DNA of 9,897 nucleotides from Planctomycetaceae bacterium. GTDB lineage: Bacteria > Planctomycetota > Planctomycetia > Pirellulales > Pirellulaceae. Where the stretch lies: NCBI GenBank assembly GCA_007129635.1, contig SKVE01000970.1, positions 1 through 9,897 of the forward strand, in the 5' to 3' direction. The notes beneath the pieces were generated by a model. It was not told the origin of the DNA, did no database searches, and was given only the letters and a program-made list of their open reading frames with translations. Below, piece after piece: positions 6,292-9,897 of this stretch (position 1 is its first letter; each line of letters starts with the position of its first letter). Both the position numbers and the translations under genes were made by a program.

Positions 6292-7257
6292 ATGGATTCA
6301 GACGCCAAACGCGCTGAAGAGTCTTTGGGACTGGAACCGGATGAGATCATCACCGAGCTTGATGTACCGTTCAGGATGCTACCGGTCCCGGCAATTCGAG
6401 CTGCCCAAGAATGCCGCGACCGCATCATTCCAGGTCTTGTGCAGTTGATCGAGCGGGATGTTCAGCTAATCAGAGAGGATGGGAAACGCGAACGGAACGG
6501 AGGCTTCTTCGCCTTTTTCTTATTGATCGAGTTTCGTGCAGCGGAGGCGCTCGAAACCATCCTCCAGGTTGCCAGTCTACCAGACGATCTGCCTCTAGAT
6601 TTGTATGGCGACGCCATCCACAAGGCACTTCCGCACGCCGTGCCAGCCATGGCCGACCAACGGCTAGACGATATTCTAGGTATGATCCGCAATATCGAGG
6701 TGAATCAGTACGTCCGTTGGGCATTCCAGAAGGGACTCGTGCATTTGTTCGTGGCCGGGCTTCGCAGCCGTGAAGAAATCGTGGGTCACCTCAGGACGAT
6801 CCTGATCGAGGCCATCGAAAACAAGGATTATGGAGCCATCCTGGCCTCCGTTCGTTCGCTCCACGATCTGTTTCCCGAAGAGGCCTACGACGATATCAAA
6901 CGAGCGTATGATCTACGATTCGTCGATACATTCTTTATTTGCTTAGGGGATGTCGACCGCCAGCTCGCTCGTGGACGAAATCGGGTCCTGCGGGAATTAA
7001 GGAAGAAACCAGCGTACATCGAAGACACAGTGGAGATGCTTCGCGGCTGGGTAGCATTTCGACCGATAGAACCGAAACCGACCGTCGAGAAGACGCAACC
7101 AACGCATTCTCCACAATATCTTCCAACGTCTGATCCTAAGCTAACTCCGATAAAGAGAGACGATGAGACGCGTGTCGGGCGCAACGAGCCGTGTCCGTGC
7201 GGCAGCGGGAAAAAGTTCAAGAAATGCTGCGGATCGGCTGCTCGACGAAGCGATTGA
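6292..7257 (+). CDS. DUF1186-like protein with C-terminal SEC-C zinc motif
   Basis: The 321-residue product from ATG 6292 has a helical, HEAT-like body (about 1-250) with acidic N-terminus [16 protein letters not shown] proline/threonine linker follows, then a SEC-C motif [18 protein letters not shown] with zinc ligands C301, C303, C312 and C313. SEC-C motifs occur at the end of SecA and in many soluble proteins of unknown role; the body resembles DUF1186 proteins. The G-run at 6281-6285 favours ATG 6292 (spacing 6) over ATG 6286, which abuts it. A weak -10-like TACATT lies at 6235-6240. Codon choice is more AT-leaning than in neighbouring genes (ATA, CTA, GGA, AGA are frequent), consistent with later acquisition. 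Its stop codon is the first unit of a 7-bp tandem repeat shared with the converging operon. Confidence 0.75.
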   Translation: MDSDAKRAEESLGLEPDEIITELDVPFRMLPVPAIRAAQECRDRIIPGLVQLIERDVQLIREDGKRERNGGFFAFFLLIEFRAAEALETILQVASLPDDLPLDLYGDAIHKALPHAVPAMADQRLDDILGMIRNIEVNQYVRWAFQKGLVHLFVAGLRSREEIVGHLRTILIEAIENKDYGAILASVRSLHDLFPEEAYDDIKRAYDLRFVDTFFICLGDVDRQLARGRNRVLRELRKKPAYIEDTVEMLRGWVAFRPIEPKPTVEKTQPTHSPQYLPTSDPKLTPIKRDDETRVGRNEPCPCGSGKKFKKCCGSAARRSD

Positions 7258-7296
7258 CCACTGACCACTGACCACTGACCAATCACCAATCACAAA
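7255..7296. repeat. 7-bp tandem repeat array joining two convergent stop codons
   Basis: Six units occupy 7255-7296: TGACCAC three times, then TGACCAA, TCACCAA and TCACAAA, decaying left to right. The first TGA is the stop of the plus-strand SEC-C gene. TCA at 7290-7292 is the TGA stop of the minus-strand ferredoxin-like gene. The units thus supply stop codons to genes entering from both sides. Confidence 0.8.
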
Positions 7297-8294
7297 TCAA
7301 ATTGGTCCAGGGCGTTGATCAGTTTGTCCAGGTCGTCGCTGGTGTCGTCGCTGGTGTCGCGGCGAGGCGCGTCTTGGGATGGGGGTACGGTGGAGGATGA
7401 CGAGCTGGATTGGTTGGCGGATGCGGCGAGTTGCTGATCGCGCTCTTGCTGGGCGATTTGCTTGGCGTGCTGGTCGGGTTCCGGCTTGCCGAACAGTTGG
7501 GATAGATCGACTTTCAGGCCGTCGATCGAGCTGGAGGCTCCGGCGATGGCGGGCGATTTGTGCTGCGGGAAGATGATAGCGTTCTCCGGACAGACTCGGC
7601 TGCATGCCGGACAGCCTTTGCGACAATTGTCGGGTTGTTCGACCAGAATCGTGTCGCTTTCGTCGAGCCCGTAGACGCCGAACAGACAAAAGTCGATGCA
7701 TTCCATGCAATTGGTACAGCGAGCGAAGTCGATGACCGGGTACCAGCGTCGCTGGGTGTCGTCGGTGATCGACCGCCAGGGCCGGGAACCATTGCCCTCC
7801 GACGCGGCCACCGATGATCGGGAGGCACTCTTTCCGGTCTCGGTCAGGATACGTTCGACTTCCTGGAGGACCGCGTCCGCTGATGTGCAAGCGCGCAGAT
7901 CGATGCAATAGATGGCCCGCGTCGGCACCGTGCGTATATCGATGACCCGTTCGACCGGCTCCTGCTGCGGATCGCTGGGCATTTCGTCGGATGGTTTGCC
8001 GTCGGTGTCCAATTGCAAGCGAGTCGTGCCGCGTTGGCCGGAGATCCTGTGCCGATCCAGAATCCAATGCGCCGCGCGGGGATAGAGCCAGGAGAAGACG
8101 ATCAGATGTCCGGTCCGTTGCCGCAGTGCGGCCAGCGAGGCGGCGTCAGGGCGCAAGTCGTTCAGATGCGGGACGACCAGCACCTCCCAGTCGCCTCGGC
8201 CGCTCAGCCGATCGGCGATCTCCTGTTCCCGAGTTCGTTTGGTCGGATCGTGACTCGGTCCCTGCGCCACCACGACGGTGATTTCCGGTTTCAT
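7290..8294 (-). CDS. Two-cluster 4Fe-4S ferredoxin-like protein with acidic/serine-rich tail
   Basis: The product has 334 residues. The N-terminal part (about 1-135) looks like an alpha/beta domain (ITVVVAQGPSHDPTKRT, WEVLVVPHLNDL, LIVFSWLYPRAAHWILD) that I cannot assign to a family. The ferredoxin part has C193-x2-C196-x2-C199-x3-C203, then C224-x3-C228-x2-C231-x3-C235-P. The second motif is one residue longer than the canonical spacing. Two 4Fe-4S clusters are expected, so the role is electron transfer. No signal peptide is seen, so it is probably cytoplasmic. The tail (about 290-334) is rich in Ser, Asp and Gln and contains TSDD twice, encoded by a 12-bp direct repeat (7332-7355). A strong GGGGAGA (minus strand, over 8303-8309) precedes ATG 8294. 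It is the last gene of the minus-strand operon, 44 nt after the H-protein-like gene. Confidence 0.8.
   Translation of the reverse strand: MKPEITVVVAQGPSHDPTKRTREQEIADRLSGRGDWEVLVVPHLNDLRPDAASLAALRQRTGHLIVFSWLYPRAAHWILDRHRISGQRGTTRLQLDTDGKPSDEMPSDPQQEPVERVIDIRTVPTRAIYCIDLRACTSADAVLQEVERILTETGKSASRSSVAASEGNGSRPWRSITDDTQRRWYPVIDFARCTNCMECIDFCLFGVYGLDESDTILVEQPDNCRKGCPACSRVCPENAIIFPQHKSPAIAGASSSIDGLKVDLSQLFGKPEPDQHAKQIAQQERDQQLAASANQSSSSSSTVPPSQDAPRRDTSDDTSDDLDKLINALDQFDL
7332..7355. repeat. 12-bp tandem duplication in the ferredoxin-like gene tail
   Basis: GTCGTCGCTGGT occurs twice head to tail (7332-7343 and 7344-7355). On the minus strand it encodes part of the repeated TSDD-TSDD in the acidic tail. 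It looks like a slippage-type expansion in a disordered segment. Confidence 0.7.
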
Positions 8295-8338
8295 CGATGG
8301 ATTCTCCCCAGCACGGGCGTGCCATGCATTCGTTGGCG

Positions 8339-8818
8339 TCAGGCCAATTGCCCCTTAATCGTCCGTTGCGTTGCGACCCAGACCTCGTCCAGGTAAGCGA
8401 TGTACTGCTGAGCCGACATCAAGCCCGACATTGCGTCTCCTTCGGGCAGGTCCGGGATCGGACTCTGGATCTCGAACAACCAACCGATGCCGTAGGTGTC
8501 GACATTGATGGCCGAAGGATCGTCCAGCAGTTCCGGGTTGAACGCACTCAACCGGCCGGCGATCGGAGCATACAGGCTGGCTTCTGCCTTCTTGCTTTCG
8601 ATCGATCCGATCTCCTGCCGCGGCTGCAACGGGGTGCCGGGATCGACGATCCAGTCCAGGAAATACACGTCTTGCAGCAGCCGCACGGCATACGCCGAAA
8701 AGCCGAAGCGGTACGCGGGATCTTGCTGTCGCGCCCACATGTGATTCCGCGCGTACTGCCGATCGGTGGGGAACGTCGCTTCGAATTGGCCCATCATGAA
8801 CACCAGCGAATCGCTCAT
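8339..8818 (-). CDS. GcvH-like lipoyl-carrier protein
   Basis: The 159-residue product has the H-protein plan. RNHMWA (24-29) corresponds to the usual HEWV, GFSAYAVRLLQDVYFLDW (39-56) to the segment before the lipoyl hairpin, and ESKKAEASLYAPIAGRL to the lipoylation site, with K77 as the lipoyl lysine (compare ESVKA). DTYGIGWLFEI corresponds to the conserved C-terminal DPYGEGWLF strand. In glycine cleavage the lipoyl arm carries the aminomethyl group between P, T and L proteins. No gcvP, gcvT or lpd is visible, so a separate carrier role, such as the lipoate-binding proteins of sulfur pathways, is possible. ATG 8818 overlaps the TGA of the upstream radical SAM gene (ATGA, 8815-8818), implying coupled translation. 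An in-frame extension upstream of ATG 8818 exists, but it would run through the radical SAM gene and lacks protein character. Confidence 0.8.
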   Translation of the reverse strand: MSDSLVFMMGQFEATFPTDRQYARNHMWARQQDPAYRFGFSAYAVRLLQDVYFLDWIVDPGTPLQPRQEIGSIESKKAEASLYAPIAGRLSAFNPELLDDPSAINVDTYGIGWLFEIQSPIPDLPEGDAMSGLMSAQQYIAYLDEVWVATQRTIKGQLA

Positions 8819-9897
8819 GTATAGCGGACTCCCTGATGCTGGGGCTCGAAGAACGCAGGCAGCAACGCGTCGGCTTGCAACAAGCCTTTGCGAGTCAGTT
8901 CGATGCGATCGTTCCGGAGCTGTACCAACTGATCCTGGACGTAGCGGTCCCAGACTTGGGGCCAGAGTTGCAGGATGTCCGCGTCGAACTTGTTGCGGAA
9001 GTAGTCGGGTTCCAGGTACCCGCGTTTCAACTGCAAGATCATCTCGCGGATCAGCAGTTGGTGCGGCGTCGGCCGCAGGGCTCGACCCACCGGCAACCGG
9101 CCTTCGTCCAGCAGCGGTTGGATGTACTGCTTCCATTCAGGATGATTCTGGTAATGCACGCCCGACAGGTGGCCAAAGCTGGCGATGCCGGTGGCCAGCA
9201 GATCCGAACCCATCCACAGGTTGTCTCGGTAGCTGAAGCTGACCTTGGCCGGATCGCGAATCAGCGTGTAGGCACTCGAGATATGGTAGCCGGCAGCCTG
9301 CAGTTCGTCGTAGGCATAATCGACCCAGGCGCGTTTGGTCGCCCAATCGGCGACCGGCACCTCGATACGGTTGCCCAACACGTCCTGCGAATAGATCGTA
9401 TTGAACGGTAACTCCATCTGGTAGATCGTCACGCTTTCGGGCGCCAGCTCGATGGTACGACGGATGTTGTGTTTCCAGTTCTCCCACGTTTCGCCGACCA
9501 TACCGGAGATCAGGTCGATATTCACATTGGGAAACCCGGCCGCCTGGATCCAATCCCAAGCTCGAAAAATTTCCGGAGACAAATGGGCTCGGCCGTTCTC
9601 CCGGAGCACTTCATCACTGAAGTTTTCCACTCCCAGGCTGAGCCGCGTGATTCCCAATTCCCGCAGCGCCTTGACTTTCGGTTCGGCCAACGTGCCCGGT
9701 TCGCATTCAAACGTCACCTCTTCGGCCTGATCCCAGTTCACGTTTTCTCGCAGGCGATCGACCAACGAGTTAAGCTGTCGGACGCTCAGGAATGAAGGGG
9801 TCCCTCCGCCAAAATAGACGAGGCGAAACGGCCGGTCGCCCATGGCCGGTTGATGGCTGACCACTTCGATCTCTTTGGACAGGGCGCTGACGTAGGC
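8815..9897 (-). CDS. HemN/HemW-type radical SAM protein, 5' end beyond the window
   Basis: About 360 residues are visible and the frame stays open to the right edge, so GTG 9864 is not the true start. The visible part begins AYVSALSKEIE, which in HemN/HemW proteins follows the CxxxCxxC cluster motif. That motif must lie outside the window. Clear family marks are YFGGGTPSFL (GGGTPS encoded at 9793-9810, part of the SAM-binding region), VTFECEPGTL, RLSLGVENFSDEVLRENGR and NVNIDLISGMVGET. These proteins bind 4Fe-4S and SAM. Named members either decarboxylate coproporphyrinogen III or transfer haem, and many relatives are of unknown role. The middle (IYQMELPFNTIYSQ, DNLWMGSDLLATGIASFGHLSGVHYQN) fits coproporphyrinogen-oxidase-like proteins with a specific C-terminal domain. 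It is the first visible gene of the operon and overlaps the H-protein-like gene by 4 nt, so its substrate may be linked to that carrier. Confidence 0.85.
   Translation of the reverse strand, partial: AYVSALSKEIEVVSHQPAMGDRPFRLVYFGGGTPSFLSVRQLNSLVDRLRENVNWDQAEEVTFECEPGTLAEPKVKALRELGITRLSLGVENFSDEVLRENGRAHLSPEIFRAWDWIQAAGFPNVNIDLISGMVGETWENWKHNIRRTIELAPESVTIYQMELPFNTIYSQDVLGNRIEVPVADWATKRAWVDYAYDELQAAGYHISSAYTLIRDPAKVSFSYRDNLWMGSDLLATGIASFGHLSGVHYQNHPEWKQYIQPLLDEGRLPVGRALRPTPHQLLIREMILQLKRGYLEPDYFRNKFDADILQLWPQVWDRYVQDQLVQLRNDRIELTRKGLLQADALLPAFFEPQHQGVRYT

Noticed and set aside
7255..7296. CRISPR array
   Set aside because: Units are 7 bp and directly adjacent with no spacers; it is a simple tandem repeat.
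8836..9411. Plus-strand 191-residue open frame within the radical SAM gene
   Set aside because: Antisense shadow; the minus strand carries unmistakable radical SAM motifs across the same bases.

Overview
The window (roughly 60% GC by eye) looks like chromosome of a planctomycete of the Pirellula/Rhodopirellula kind. This is an inference from gene content: a secreted hydrazine-synthase-alpha-like dihaem cytochrome, an alanine-rich small protein of a type I associate with planctomycetes, a secreted HExxH peptidase-like protein, and intergenic repeat debris. There is no rRNA, CRISPR array or intact transposase, and I saw no tRNA.

Layout. Positions 1-478 hold no gene I can support; they contain a run of hairpins (1-106) and degenerate repeat-like text (about 285-330). 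Positions 479-3568 are one long reading frame for an exported protein: signal peptide, jelly-roll-like domain, beta-propeller and two CxxCH haem sites. A single in-frame TAG at 2153-2155 cuts it into a 558-residue N-terminal part and a C-terminal part that carries both haem sites. A 104-bp MITE-like inverted-repeat element follows at 3571-3674. Next come an alanine-rich hypothetical protein (about 3898-4443), then a good sigma70-type promoter (4464-4491) driving a CpsB/YwqE-type PHP phosphatase-like gene (4547-5350) and, 9 nt later, a secreted gluzincin-like gene (5360-6169). A DUF1186/SEC-C-type gene (6292-7257) is more AT-leaning than its neighbours.

On the minus strand, 7290-9897 is a three-gene operon, transcribed from the right edge leftwards. 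It encodes a HemN/HemW-type radical SAM protein (5' end outside the window), a GcvH-like lipoyl-carrier protein whose ATG overlaps the preceding stop (ATGA), and a protein with two 4Fe-4S motifs and an acidic/serine-rich tail. The SEC-C gene and this operon converge, and both stop codons lie inside one 7-bp tandem repeat array (7255-7296).

How the genes work together: the radical SAM/H-protein/ferredoxin trio is the most system-like part. It is compact and translationally coupled, it keeps the lipoyl lysine, and no other glycine-cleavage gene is visible. The interrupted cytochrome gene is the clearest anomaly. It is either a fresh nonsense mutation, a sequence error or a readthrough case, because the downstream half has no ribosome-binding site and no signal peptide of its own.
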